From positions 48,810 through 112,809 of the forward strand of contig JBBQVL010000003.1 in NCBI GenBank assembly GCA_038211615.1: a stretch of DNA of 64,000 nucleotides. The letters run 5' to 3'. Source of the stretch: DASWJZ01 sp038211615. GTDB taxonomy: Bacteria > Pseudomonadota > Alphaproteobacteria > Rhizobiales > Afifellaceae. The notes under the pieces were generated by a model that had not been told where the DNA came from, made no database searches, and worked only from the letters and a program-made list of their open reading frames with translations. Position numbers and translations under genes: made by a program. Positions 42,091 to 51,480 of this stretch are shown here, piece after piece (position 1 is the first letter of the stretch; every line of letters begins with the position of its first letter).

Positions 42091-43725
42091 CTATTCGCGC
42101 ACGGCGGCGACGTTCGCCACCTTCAGCGAGAAGGCGGCGGCCATCAGCGCGCGCGTGTAGTCGGTCTTCGGGCTCTCGAACACCGCATCGGCGCTGCCCG
42201 CCTCCACCACCTTTCCGTCGCGCATCACGATGACGTCGTTGGCGAGCGCGCGGACGACGCGCAGATCGTGGCTGATGAAGAGATAGGAGAGGTCGTGCTT
42301 CTCCTGCAGCTCGCGCAGCAGGTCGACGATCTGCGCCTGTACGCTCATGTCGAGCGCCGAGGTCGGCTCGTCGAGCATCACGAAGCGCGGCTTCAGCACC
42401 ATGGCGCGGGCGATGGCGATGCGCTGCCGCTGGCCGCCGGAGAACACGTGCGGATAGCGGAAGCGGCTCGCCGGATCGATGCCGACCTCCTTCAGCGCCT
42501 GGATGACGCGCGCGTCGCGGTCTGTCTCCGAAAGCCCCGGCTCGTGCACCGTCAGCCCTTCCGCCACCACCTTGCCCACCACCATGCGCGGGCTGAGCGA
42601 ATCGAAGGGGTCCTGGAAGACGATCTGCATGTCGGCGCGCAGCGGCCGGAGCTCCTGCGCGCGTGCGCCCTGGATGTCGCGGCCGAGAAAGACGATGCGC
42701 CCCTCCGACGAGATCAGCCGCAGCAGCGCCAGCCCGAGCGTGGTCTTGCCGGAGCCGGATTCGCCGACCACGCCGAGCGTCTGCTTCTCGCGCACCACGA
42801 CATCGACGCCGTCCACCGCCTTGATGTAGCCGACGGTGCGGCGCAGGAAGCCGCGCTGGATCGGGAACCAGACTTTCAGATTGTCGGCGCTGACGACGAC
42901 CTTCGCCGAAGCGTCGCTCTTCGGTGGCTTGCCCTTCGGCTCGGCGGCGAGGAGGTGCTGCGTATAGGGATGCTGCGGGTTGGAGAACACCTCCTCCGCC
43001 GGCCCCTGCTCGACGATCTTCCCCTCGGTCATCACGCAGACCCGGTCGGCGATGCGCCGCACGATGTTCAGGTCATGCGTGATGAAGAGCATGGCGAGGC
43101 CCTTCTCGGCCTTGAGCTTCGCCAGGAGCTCCAGGATCTGCGCCTGCACGGTCACGTCGAGCGCCGTCGTCGGCTCGTCGGCGATGAAAAGGTCAGGCTC
43201 GTTGGCGAGCGCCATGGCGATCATGACGCGCTGCCGCTGGCCGCCGGATAGCTGGTGCGGATAGGAGCCAAGGCGGCTCTCCGGCTCGCGGATGCCGACC
43301 TGCGTCAGAAGCTCCAGCACGCGCGCGCGGAGTGCTGCGCCGCGCATCCCGCGGTGCAGCTCCAGCACCTCCCCGACCTGCCGCTCCACCGTGTGCAGCG
43401 GGTTGAGCGAGGTCATCGGCTCCTGGAAGATCATCGAGATCTGGTTGCCGCGCACCTTCCGCAGCGTCTTCTCGTCGGCGGTCAGAAGCTCCTTGTCCCT
43501 GAACTTGACCGAGCCGCCCGGATGATGCGCCGCCGGGTAGGGGAGGAGCTTCATGATCGACAGCGCCGTCACCGACTTGCCCGAGCCGGATTCGCCCACC
43601 AGCGCAACGGTCTCCTTCTCGTGGATATCGAAGGATACCCCGCGCACCGCATGCACGACGCTGTCGCCCTGGCGGAAATCGACCTGCAGATCGCGAACCT
43701 GGAGAAGGGGGGCGGTCAGGGCCAT
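42091..43725 (-). CDS. yejF: peptide ABC transporter ATP-binding protein YejF
   Basis: The 544-residue product has two ABC ATPase domains in tandem (about 1-260 and 285-530), each with Walker A (GESGSGKS and GESGSGKT), signature (LSGGQRQR and FSGGQRQR), and Walker B (FIADEPTTALD and VMLDEPTSALD). It powers the YejBE permease for oligopeptide and microcin C-like peptide import. Its ATG overlaps the 3' end of the small upstream gene by 10 bases. Confidence 0.96.
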   Translation of the reverse strand: MALTAPLLQVRDLQVDFRQGDSVVHAVRGVSFDIHEKETVALVGESGSGKSVTALSIMKLLPYPAAHHPGGSVKFRDKELLTADEKTLRKVRGNQISMIFQEPMTSLNPLHTVERQVGEVLELHRGMRGAALRARVLELLTQVGIREPESRLGSYPHQLSGGQRQRVMIAMALANEPDLFIADEPTTALDVTVQAQILELLAKLKAEKGLAMLFITHDLNIVRRIADRVCVMTEGKIVEQGPAEEVFSNPQHPYTQHLLAAEPKGKPPKSDASAKVVVSADNLKVWFPIQRGFLRRTVGYIKAVDGVDVVVREKQTLGVVGESGSGKTTLGLALLRLISSEGRIVFLGRDIQGARAQELRPLRADMQIVFQDPFDSLSPRMVVGKVVAEGLTVHEPGLSETDRDARVIQALKEVGIDPASRFRYPHVFSGGQRQRIAIARAMVLKPRFVMLDEPTSALDMSVQAQIVDLLRELQEKHDLSYLFISHDLRVVRALANDVIVMRDGKVVEAGSADAVFESPKTDYTRALMAAAFSLKVANVAAVRE

Positions 43726-43937
43726 GTTAGAACACGCTCTGACTGCTGCACGACAGCACCGTCCTGGTAGCCGAAAATTGCCTCGACGAACGTTTCGCCA
43801 GAGCCGATTCCGCGGAGGGCTTCGACGGTGACAACCACCAGAGCCTCGAAATCAAACTCGGCGCGCAGCTCTTCGGGAAGCAGCCGCACGGGGTAGTCCC
43901 GAAAGATGCAGCGGCGGAATTGTGCTGATGTGGTCAT
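43716..43937 (-). CDS. unrecognised 73-residue protein inside the yej operon
   Basis: This frame starts with ATG 43937, overlapping the yejE stop (ATGA), and ends overlapping the yejF start by 10 bases. The product (MTTSAQFRRCIFRDYPVRLL, later EALRGIGSGETFVEAIFGYQ) is soluble, with no signal or helix, and I do not know the family. Tight coupling on both sides argues for a real gene. Sibling yej operons usually run straight from yejE to yejF. Confidence 0.65.
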   Translation of the reverse strand: MTTSAQFRRCIFRDYPVRLLPEELRAEFDFEALVVVTVEALRGIGSGETFVEAIFGYQDGAVVQQSERVLTWP

Positions 43938-45133
43938 ACGAACGTCTTGCGCGGATCGAGCGCGTCGCGCACCGCCTCGCCGACGAAGATCAGCAGCGAC
44001 AGCATGACGGAGATCACCAGGAAGCCGGTAATGCCGAGCCACGGCGCCTGGAGGTTATCCTTCCCCTGCGACAGCAGCTCGCCGAGGGAAGGGGAGCCGG
44101 GCGGCATGCCGAGGCCGAGGAAATCGAGCGAAGTGAGCGTGGTGATCGAGCCGTTCAGGATGAAGGGCACGAAGGTCAGCGTGCCGATCGTGGCGTTCGG
44201 CAGGATGTGGCGGTAGATCAGCGTAAAATTGCCGACGCCGAGCGCCCGCGCCGCCTTCACGTAGCCGAAATTCCGCGCGCGCAGGAACTCCGCCCGCACC
44301 AGGCCGACCAGCGATACCCAGGAGAAGAGCAGGAGAATCCCGAGCAGCACGAAAAAGCCCGGCACCAGCACCGAAGAGATGATGAGGAGCAGGTAGAGCG
44401 AGGGGATGGCGGTCCATATCTCGATGAAGCGCTGGAAGAGAAGGTCGACGTAGCCGCCGAAATAGCCTTGCACCGCACCGGCTGCGACGCCGATCAGCGA
44501 GGATATGATGGTGAGCGTGAAGCCGAACAGAACAGACAGGCGGAAGCCGTAGATGAGCCGCCCCAGCACGTCGCGCGCCTGGTCGTCGGTGCCGAGCCAG
44601 TTCCAGTTCCAGGCGGTGCAGTTCTTGTCGTCGACGCCGTTGGCGTAGCGGCTGCAGCGCGTCTCCTTGTCGAGCATCCAGGAGGGATGCGCCGGCGCCG
44701 GCTCGGCAATTTCGGCGTTGATGGTGCGGTAGGAGTAGCGGATGGGCGCCCAGACGATCCAGCCGTTCGCCTCGATCTCGTCCTGCACGAAGGGCGAGCG
44801 GTAGTCCGTCACCGCCAGGAAGCCGCCGAACTTCTCCTCCGGATAGTCGACCAGCACCGGGAAGAGGATCTCGCCCTTGTAGGAGACGACGAGCGGCCGG
44901 TCGTTGGCGATCAGCTCGGCGAAAAGCGACAGCCCGAAGAGCACCACGAAGATCCACAGCGACCAGTAGCCGCGGCCGTTGGCGCGGAAATTCCGCCAGC
45001 GGCGCATGTTGATCGGCGACAGTGTGAAGCGCGTGCGCTTCGGCGGCGGCATTTCCTGGCCGGGCAGCGGGACGATCGTCTCGATCGCCCCGTCGTCGCG
45101 CTTCGCAACCTCCCGCGGGGTCTTCTGGTCCAT
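43934..45133 (-). CDS. yejE: peptide ABC transporter permease YejE
   Basis: The 399-residue product is the second permease, with one N-terminal helix (YWSLWIFVVLFGLSLFAELIA), a periplasmic part (FGGFLAVTDYRSPFVQDEI; YSYRTINAE), and the DppC-like core with the EAA loop (NFGYVKAARALGVGNFTLIYRHILPN). It begins at ATG 45133, overlapping the yejB stop by one base (TGATG). An open frame continues upstream but is not part of the gene. Confidence 0.95.
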   Translation of the reverse strand: MDQKTPREVAKRDDGAIETIVPLPGQEMPPPKRTRFTLSPINMRRWRNFRANGRGYWSLWIFVVLFGLSLFAELIANDRPLVVSYKGEILFPVLVDYPEEKFGGFLAVTDYRSPFVQDEIEANGWIVWAPIRYSYRTINAEIAEPAPAHPSWMLDKETRCSRYANGVDDKNCTAWNWNWLGTDDQARDVLGRLIYGFRLSVLFGFTLTIISSLIGVAAGAVQGYFGGYVDLLFQRFIEIWTAIPSLYLLLIISSVLVPGFFVLLGILLLFSWVSLVGLVRAEFLRARNFGYVKAARALGVGNFTLIYRHILPNATIGTLTFVPFILNGSITTLTSLDFLGLGMPPGSPSLGELLSQGKDNLQAPWLGITGFLVISVMLSLLIFVGEAVRDALDPRKTFV

Positions 45134-46248
45134 CAGACCTCGCGGTTCTCGAAGTCGATCCGCGGATCGATCCAGGTGTAGGTGAGGTCGGAGATGAGCT
45201 GCACCACAAGCCCCATCAGCGAGAAGATGTAGAGCGTGGCGAAGACGACGGGGTAGTCGCGGTTCATGATGCTCTCGAAGCTCAGCAGGCCCATGCCGTC
45301 GAGCGAGAAGATCGTCTCGATCAGCAGCGCGCCGGTGAAGAAGGCCGAGATGAAAGCGCCGGGAAAGCCGGAGATGACGAGCAGCATGGCGTTGCGGAAG
45401 ACGTGCCCGTAGAGCACCCGCCGCTCCGACAGCCCCTTGGAGCGCGCCGTGACGACGTACTGTTTGCGGATCTCGTCGAGGAACGAGTTCTTGGTGAGCA
45501 GCGTCGTCGTTGCGAAGGCCGACAGCGCCATCGCGATGAGCGGCAGCGCCAGGTGCCAGAAATAGTCGAGGATGCGGCTCGGCCAGGAAAGCTGCGACCA
45601 GTTGTCCGACGTGAGGCCGCGCAGCGGGAACCAGTCGAAGAACGTGCCGCCGGCGAAGAACACGATGAGGAAGATGGCGAAAAGGAAGCCGGGCACCCCG
45701 TAGGCGATGACGATCACGCCGGATGTCCACACGTCGAACGTCGAGCCGTCGCGCACCGCCTTGCGGATGCCGAGCGGGATCGAGATCGCGTAGGAGAGGA
45801 ACGTCATCCACAGCCCGAGCGAGATGGAGACGGGGAGCTTTTCGCCGATCAGCTTCAGCACCGAGACGTCGCGGAAATAGCTCTGGCCGAAATCGAAGCG
45901 CGAGTAATTCCAGATCATCAGGAGGAAGCGCTGGTAGGCCGGCTTGTCGAAGCCGAACTGCTTTTCGAGCTCCTTGATGAATTCCGGCGGGAGCCCCTGC
46001 GCGCCGCGATATTTCGAGCCGATCGCCGCGTCGGGGCTGCCGGAATTGCCGGCTTGCTGCTGGCCGGCGAAATCGCTTCCGCCGCCGCTGATCCGCTCGG
46101 TCGCCGAGACGTCGGTGCCTTGCAGCTGCGCGATGATGCGCTCCACCGGGCCGCCCGGCGCGAATTGCACGACAACGAAGCTGATGAACATGATCCCGAG
46201 GATGGTCGGGATCATCAGCAGGACACGCCGGAGGATATAAGCGCCCAT
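45133..46248 (-). CDS. yejB: peptide ABC transporter permease YejB
   Basis: The 371-residue product is a DppB-like permease with six helices: the N-terminal YILRRVLLMIPTILGIMFISF, then a periplasmic insert with EKQFGFDKPAYQRFL, and the EAA loop (YVVTARSKGLSERRVLYGHVFRNAML). It pairs with YejE. The gene lies 8 bases after the second binding-protein gene. Confidence 0.95.
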   Translation of the reverse strand: MGAYILRRVLLMIPTILGIMFISFVVVQFAPGGPVERIIAQLQGTDVSATERISGGGSDFAGQQQAGNSGSPDAAIGSKYRGAQGLPPEFIKELEKQFGFDKPAYQRFLLMIWNYSRFDFGQSYFRDVSVLKLIGEKLPVSISLGLWMTFLSYAISIPLGIRKAVRDGSTFDVWTSGVIVIAYGVPGFLFAIFLIVFFAGGTFFDWFPLRGLTSDNWSQLSWPSRILDYFWHLALPLIAMALSAFATTTLLTKNSFLDEIRKQYVVTARSKGLSERRVLYGHVFRNAMLLVISGFPGAFISAFFTGALLIETIFSLDGMGLLSFESIMNRDYPVVFATLYIFSLMGLVVQLISDLTYTWIDPRIDFENREV

Positions 46249-46256
46249 CTACGGCG

Positions 46257-48122
46257 TCAGCCCGCCTGCCGGCCGATTTTCGCAGCCTTGTCGGCGTCGA
46301 ACCACCAGGTGTCGAGCACGCCCGGATCGTACTGCGCGACCTTCTCGGGGCGAGAATACATGTTCCAGTAGGCGAACCAGTGCGTCGCCTTGTTCCACTG
46401 CGGAACCCAGAAGTGCTTCGCCCGCAGCACCCGGTCGAGCGCCTTGGCGGCGGTGACGAAGCTGTCCCAGTCCACGGCGCCGGCGAACTTGTCGAGCAGC
46501 GTGTCGATGGCCGGATCGGCAATACCGGCGAGATTGTAGGAGCCTGGCTGGCTCGCCTGCGCGGAACCGAAGAACTGCTTGATGCCCTCGTCGGGGAAGA
46601 GCGAGGTGGAGAACCGCGACACGGTCATGTCGAAGTCGAAATTCTTCAGCCGGTCGTTCGACTGCGCCGCGTCAACCACGCGGTAAGTGGCGTCGATCCC
46701 GAGCAGCTTCAGCCCGGCGATATAGGCCATGTGATGCGGCTCGAAGCTATTGTCGTCGTCGAGAAACTCGATCGTGAAGGGCGAGCCGTCGGGCGCCAGC
46801 AACCCGCTGCCGTCGCGCTTGCACCCGGCGGCGGTCAGCAGATCGTTCGCCTTCTGCAGCATGGCGCGGTCGTGGCCGGAGCCGTCGGAGACCGGCGGCA
46901 CGAAGACCTCCCCGAAAACCTCATCGGGCACCTTGCCGCGCAGTGGCTCGAGCAGCGCCAGCTCGTCGGGCTTTGGCGCGCCCACCGCCATCAGCGGCGA
47001 ATTCTGGAAGAACGAGGCAGTCCGGTCGTAGGAGCCGAACATGATGTTCTTGTTGATCCACTCGAAATCGAAGGCGTAGACGAGCGCCTGCCGCACGCGC
47101 GGATCGGCGAATTTCGCCCGGCGCATGTTGATGAACCAGCCCTGCGCGCCGGCCATCCGCCCGTCGGGAACCTCCTCCCGCACCACCCGCCCGTCCTTCA
47201 GCGCCGGAAAATCGTAACCGGTTGCCCAGGCGCGTGAGGTGAACTCCTCGCGGAAGGTGATGCTGCCTTTCTTGAACGCCTCGAACGACGCGGTCCGGTC
47301 GCGGTAATATTCGTAGCGGATGCGATCGAAATTGTAGCTGCCGCGCATGGCCGGCAGGTCGTTCGCCCACCAGTCGGAGACGCGCTCGAATTCGATGTAG
47401 CTGCCGAACGAGTAGTTCCCGACCTTGTAGGCGCCAGAGCCGAGCGGTGCTTCGCTGTAGGAGGCGGTGAAATCCTTCCCCTCCCACCAGGCGCGCGAGA
47501 AGATCGGCAGCGTCGCCACGGTAAGCGGCAGGCTGCGCGAGGTGCCGGGCTTCAGCCTGACCGCGATCGTATGGTCGTCCTCGGCATTCGCCTCGGCCAC
47601 GCCCTGCAGCTCGTTGGCGATATTGGGATGGCCCTTGTCGCGCAGCGTCTCGATCGAAAATTTCACGTCGGCGGCGGTGATCGGCGTGCCGTCGTGGAAC
47701 GTCGCCTCGGGACGCAGGAAGAAGCGCAGCGCCTTGCGGTCGTCGGAGACCTCCACCTCCTTCGCCACGAATCCGTAGACGCTGCCCGGCTCGTCCGACG
47801 AGCCGGTCATCAGCGCCGCGAAGGTCAGTCCCATGCCCGCCGCGCCGTCGCCGCGCAGCACGTAGATGTGCAGCGTGTTGAAGGTCTGCGGATTCTGGTT
47901 GTAGGCCCAGGCCGGAAGCTGCGTGACGATCTTGCCGCCGCGCGGCGCTTCCGTGTTCACGTAGTCGAAATGCGCGAAGTCCGGCGGGTATTTCAGGTCG
48001 CCGATGACGGCGAGGCCGTGCGCGCGCGACGGTTCCTGCGCAAAGGCGCGAAGCGGGAGGAGCGGCGCGGTGGCCGCCGCGGCGGAAAGCTTCAGCGCGG
48101 TGCGGCGACTGACCTGCCTCAT
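46257..48122 (-). CDS. extracellular peptide-binding protein, second YejA paralogue
   Basis: The 621-residue product is a family 5 solute-binding protein of the YejA kind. It starts with a Tat-like signal (SRRTALKLSAAAATAPLLPL; RR then a hydrophobic run) and the family opening ALAVIGDLKYPPDFAHFDYV in altered form. It binds peptides in the periplasm for YejBEF. ATG 48122 overlaps the stop of the first YejA gene (ATGA). The sister protein uses a Sec-type signal, so the two are exported by different routes. Confidence 0.9.
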   Translation of the reverse strand: MRQVSRRTALKLSAAAATAPLLPLRAFAQEPSRAHGLAVIGDLKYPPDFAHFDYVNTEAPRGGKIVTQLPAWAYNQNPQTFNTLHIYVLRGDGAAGMGLTFAALMTGSSDEPGSVYGFVAKEVEVSDDRKALRFFLRPEATFHDGTPITAADVKFSIETLRDKGHPNIANELQGVAEANAEDDHTIAVRLKPGTSRSLPLTVATLPIFSRAWWEGKDFTASYSEAPLGSGAYKVGNYSFGSYIEFERVSDWWANDLPAMRGSYNFDRIRYEYYRDRTASFEAFKKGSITFREEFTSRAWATGYDFPALKDGRVVREEVPDGRMAGAQGWFINMRRAKFADPRVRQALVYAFDFEWINKNIMFGSYDRTASFFQNSPLMAVGAPKPDELALLEPLRGKVPDEVFGEVFVPPVSDGSGHDRAMLQKANDLLTAAGCKRDGSGLLAPDGSPFTIEFLDDDNSFEPHHMAYIAGLKLLGIDATYRVVDAAQSNDRLKNFDFDMTVSRFSTSLFPDEGIKQFFGSAQASQPGSYNLAGIADPAIDTLLDKFAGAVDWDSFVTAAKALDRVLRAKHFWVPQWNKATHWFAYWNMYSRPEKVAQYDPGVLDTWWFDADKAAKIGRQAG

Positions 48123-49966
48123 TGGCCGCTGCCTGCCTTGATCCTGTCCGCCTTCGCCTGGTCCCACCACCAGATCGTCGGGAAGCCGACCGAATATTCC
48201 GGCAGCGTCGCCGGCCGGTCGAAGCGGTCCCAGCGCGCGATGCGCGAATGGCGGAGCGCATAGCTCGGGATCACGTACTGGTTGGCGAGGAGCACGCGGT
48301 CGAGCGCATGCGTGGCGGCGATCAGGTCGTCGCGATCCTTGGTGATGACGACGCGCTCGATCAGCGTGTCGACCGCCGGGTCCTTGATGCCGGCATAATT
48401 GCGCGAGCTTTCGCTGTCGGCGGCGTTCGAGCCCCAGAAATCGCGCTGCTCGTTGCCGGGGGAAAGCGTCTCCGGCCAGCCGGTGTAGATCATGTCGAAG
48501 TCGTGCGAGCGCACGCGGTTGATATATTGCGGCGTGTCGATCGAGCGCACCTTCATGTCGATGCCGATCTTGCGCAGCTCGCCCTGGTAGGCAAGCGCCA
48601 CCGGCTCGATCGTCGGCCCGTTCAGGATGATCTCGAACGATAGCTGCTTGCCGTTCTGGTCGACGAGCTTCTGCCCGTCGAGATGGTAGCCGGCCGCCTG
48701 CAGCAGGCCGAGCGCCTGACGAAGGTTTTCACGTTCCTTCTGCGGATCGCCGCCGACCGGGTTGACGTAGGGCGTGGTGAAGACCTCGGGCGGCACCTTG
48801 TCCTTGACGCTCTGCAGGATCTCCAGCTCGGTTCCCTCGGGCAGGCCCGAGGATGCAAGCGGCGTCCCATAGAAGAAGCTGCTGATCCGATCATACTGGC
48901 CGTAGAAGAGCGTGCGCTTCAGCGTCTCGAAATCGAACGCGAAGTTCAGCGCCCGGCGGACCCGGACATCCTTGAACATGTCGCGCCGGAGATTGGGCAC
49001 GAAGCCCACCATCACGCCGTTGTCGCGGTAGGAGTTCTCCAGTTCCTCCTTCACGACGTAGCCCTTCGCCGCGGCGGGAAATTCGTATTGCGTCACCCAG
49101 CGCTTCGCCGAGTTCTCGTCGCGCCAGTCGTAGACGTCGGTCTTGAAGCCCTCGAATTCGACCGTCTCGTCGAGGAAGATCTCGTAGCGGAGCTCGTCGA
49201 AATTATTCTGCCCGATGCCGATCGGCAGGCTCTTCGCCCAGTAATCGTCGTTGCGCTTGTAGACCATCGTCTTGCCGGCCACGACGCGGTCGACCTTGTA
49301 GGGCCCCGATCCCATCGGCGGTTCCAGCGTCGAGCTTCCGATGTCGCGTTGCCGCCCCTGCGTATCCTTGCCCTCCCACCAATGCTGCGGCAGTACGAGC
49401 AGCTGCCCGACGATATTTGGCAGCTCGCGGTTGCCCGTCTGGTCAAAGCTGAAGGTGACTTCCCGCTCGCCCGTCACCTCGGCCTTGGTGACGTGCTGGT
49501 AGTAGAACTTCTGCGAGGGATTGAGCTCGATCGTCTTCTGGAAGGACCACACCACGTCCTCGGCGGTGATCGGCTGCCCGTCTTCCCACTTCGCCTCGGG
49601 CCGCAGGCGGAACGTGACGGACGAATAATCATCCGGCCAGCTCAGCGCCTCGGCGATCAGCCCGTACATGGTCGAGGGCTCGTCGAGCGAGGGCGTCATC
49701 AGGGTCTCGAAGACGAGGCCGATCCCGGGCGCCGGATTGCCCTTCGGCAGGATCGGGTTGAGCGTGTCGAACCCGCCGGTATCGGCGAGCCTGACGACGC
49801 CGCCCTTCGGCGCGTCCGGGTTCACGTAGTCGAAATGCTTGAAGTCAGGGGGATATTTGGGCTCGCCGATCAGCGCGGTGGCGTTCCGCCACACCTTGTC
49901 CTCGGCGTGGCCGGCGGTTGCGCCGATGGCGAGGAGGAGGGCGGCGAGGACAAGGCGCATCCGCAT
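48119..49966 (-). CDS. yejA: extracellular peptide-binding protein, first YejA paralogue
   Basis: The 615-residue product is the first binding protein of the operon. It has a Sec signal (LVLAALLLAIGATAGHAED) and the YejA opening GEPKYPPDFKHFDYVNPDAPKGG, then the family 5 binding fold (SVTFRLRPEAKWEDGQPITAEDV). A tandem pair of YejA proteins followed by YejBEF is also known from Sinorhizobium. Promoter elements should lie in the 150-base gap upstream. Confidence 0.93.
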   Translation of the reverse strand: MRMRLVLAALLLAIGATAGHAEDKVWRNATALIGEPKYPPDFKHFDYVNPDAPKGGVVRLADTGGFDTLNPILPKGNPAPGIGLVFETLMTPSLDEPSTMYGLIAEALSWPDDYSSVTFRLRPEAKWEDGQPITAEDVVWSFQKTIELNPSQKFYYQHVTKAEVTGEREVTFSFDQTGNRELPNIVGQLLVLPQHWWEGKDTQGRQRDIGSSTLEPPMGSGPYKVDRVVAGKTMVYKRNDDYWAKSLPIGIGQNNFDELRYEIFLDETVEFEGFKTDVYDWRDENSAKRWVTQYEFPAAAKGYVVKEELENSYRDNGVMVGFVPNLRRDMFKDVRVRRALNFAFDFETLKRTLFYGQYDRISSFFYGTPLASSGLPEGTELEILQSVKDKVPPEVFTTPYVNPVGGDPQKERENLRQALGLLQAAGYHLDGQKLVDQNGKQLSFEIILNGPTIEPVALAYQGELRKIGIDMKVRSIDTPQYINRVRSHDFDMIYTGWPETLSPGNEQRDFWGSNAADSESSRNYAGIKDPAVDTLIERVVITKDRDDLIAATHALDRVLLANQYVIPSYALRHSRIARWDRFDRPATLPEYSVGFPTIWWWDQAKADRIKAGSGQ

Positions 49967-50117
49967 CTGGCATCAAATCCCGTCGGCGACGGCGAACCGT
50001 CGTGCAAATTTCATGTCGTCGTATAGCAATACGGCGGAATCCGCACATGACGAAATGTTAAGCCCGGCGGCGGAAATCCGCACGCTTTCGGGAAGAGCCT
50101 CCCGCGATCAAGGCCGG

Positions 50118-51326
50118 CTACGGAGCGAGCGTCTTCAGGTAGGCGATGACGTTCGCGCGGTCGGCGTCGTTCTTGACGCCGGGAAACGCCATCTTGTTGC
50201 CGGGCACGAGCGCCTTCGGGTCGGCGAGATAGGTGCTGAGCGTGGCCTCGTCCCATGTCTTGCCGTCGGCGCCGAAGGTCTTCATGGCGTCCGAATAGTT
50301 GAAGCCCGGATGCGAGGCGACCGGGCGTCCGACGACGCCGTAGAGGTTGGGGCCGACCACATTCGGCCCGTCCTTCACAAAATTGTGGCATGCGCCGCAG
50401 CGTTTGGCGAAGGTCGCTCCCTTCACTGGATCGCCCGCGCCGGCGGCGTCAGGGGCAGCAGCGGGAGCGGCGGCAGGAGCCTCAGCGGGGGCGGCGGCAG
50501 GGGCAGCAGCGGGAGCCGGGGCAGGAGCGGTGGTCTCGTTCTGCGCGACCACCGGCGCGGCAGGGGCTGGCGCGGCGGCATCGGCCGGGGCGGGAGCCGG
50601 CTCGGCGGGCGCGGACGATTCCGTCTGCGCCGGCGGAACCACGGTCACCTGCGGCTGGGTCGGGGTCGCCATTGCGGGCGCGTTCGTAGCCGGGGCCGGC
50701 GTTCCGGCATCGGTCGCGGTCGCCGCGGGCGCTGCGTCGGCGACCTGCGTTCCGGACGCCGCGGCGTCGGCGGCGGCTGCCGGCAGCGGCGCAGGCGTGG
50801 CGGAGAGGGTGTTCAGGTAGGCGAGGACGTTGGCGCGTTCCTTGTCGTCCTTCAGGCCGGCGAAGGCCATCTTGGTGCCCGGAACCGTGCCCTTCGGGTC
50901 GTGGATGAAGGTGTTGAGGTTCTCGAAAGTCCAGATCTTGGCCTCTTCGGCGTGGTTCTTCATCGCGTCGTCGTATTCGAAACCCGGATGCGAGGCGATC
51001 GGCCGATTCACGACGCCGTAGAGGTTCGGGCCGACCTTGTTCGGGCCCCCTTCGCTGAAATCATGGCATGCGCCGCACTTCTTGGCGGAAGCCGCGCCGG
51101 CAGTTGCGTCGGCGCTCGCGAGCAGCGTGCCGAGCGACGCCGCGGGGGCCGCCGCCGCTCCGCTGCCTGCCGCGGAACTCTCGTCCGCCGCCATCGCAAC
51201 GACGTAGCCGGGGCTTTCGGGGGCTTCGGTCGAGAAGAGCACGTCGGAGAAGATCGTGAGGCCGACGCTCAGGAGCAGCGCGAAGAGTACCGCCCCGGCG
51301 ATCTTGTTCCACTCGTATGAGTCCAT
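50118..51326 (-). CDS. membrane-anchored cytochrome c with two haem domains
   Basis: The 402-residue product starts MDSYEWNKIAGAVLFALLLS, the anchor of CycM-type cytochromes c found beside kdsB in Rhizobiales. It has two cytochrome c domains with CGACH at residues 84-88 and 310-314, each with its own axial Met (KMAF), joined by an Ala/Pro-rich linker (about 176-296). Family members normally have one haem domain and are near half this length, so this one has been duplicated. It likely passes electrons between the bc1 complex and an oxidase. It is divergent from kdsB. Confidence 0.92.
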   Translation of the reverse strand: MDSYEWNKIAGAVLFALLLSVGLTIFSDVLFSTEAPESPGYVVAMAADESSAAGSGAAAAPAASLGTLLASADATAGAASAKKCGACHDFSEGGPNKVGPNLYGVVNRPIASHPGFEYDDAMKNHAEEAKIWTFENLNTFIHDPKGTVPGTKMAFAGLKDDKERANVLAYLNTLSATPAPLPAAAADAAASGTQVADAAPAATATDAGTPAPATNAPAMATPTQPQVTVVPPAQTESSAPAEPAPAPADAAAPAPAAPVVAQNETTAPAPAPAAAPAAAPAEAPAAAPAAAPDAAGAGDPVKGATFAKRCGACHNFVKDGPNVVGPNLYGVVGRPVASHPGFNYSDAMKTFGADGKTWDEATLSTYLADPKALVPGNKMAFPGVKNDADRANVIAYLKTLAP

Positions 51327-51480
51327 ATGACCGGCGCTCCCAGAACCTCGGCAGAACGGTGCGATTCCGCCACTTTCCGACGGGTATTGCGGCAGAGGTA
51401 TCGCTTTTGCGGGAGCCCAGCAAGCCGTATAAGCCGCCAGTCCTGAGACCTTTTGCCACCAAAGCCCGCTGCCCGTCCCG

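Noticed and set aside
45134..46522. Upstream extension of the yejE frame through yejB
   Set aside because: The frame is open but overlaps the well-supported yejB gene, and the extension has no family features. The ATG at 45133 fits the known YejE start.
50440..50800. Repeated GCGGGAGC/GGCAGGAGC units that might look like a repeat array
   Set aside because: They are Ala/Pro codon repeats in the linker of the cytochrome c gene, in frame and without spacers of constant size. Not a CRISPR array.
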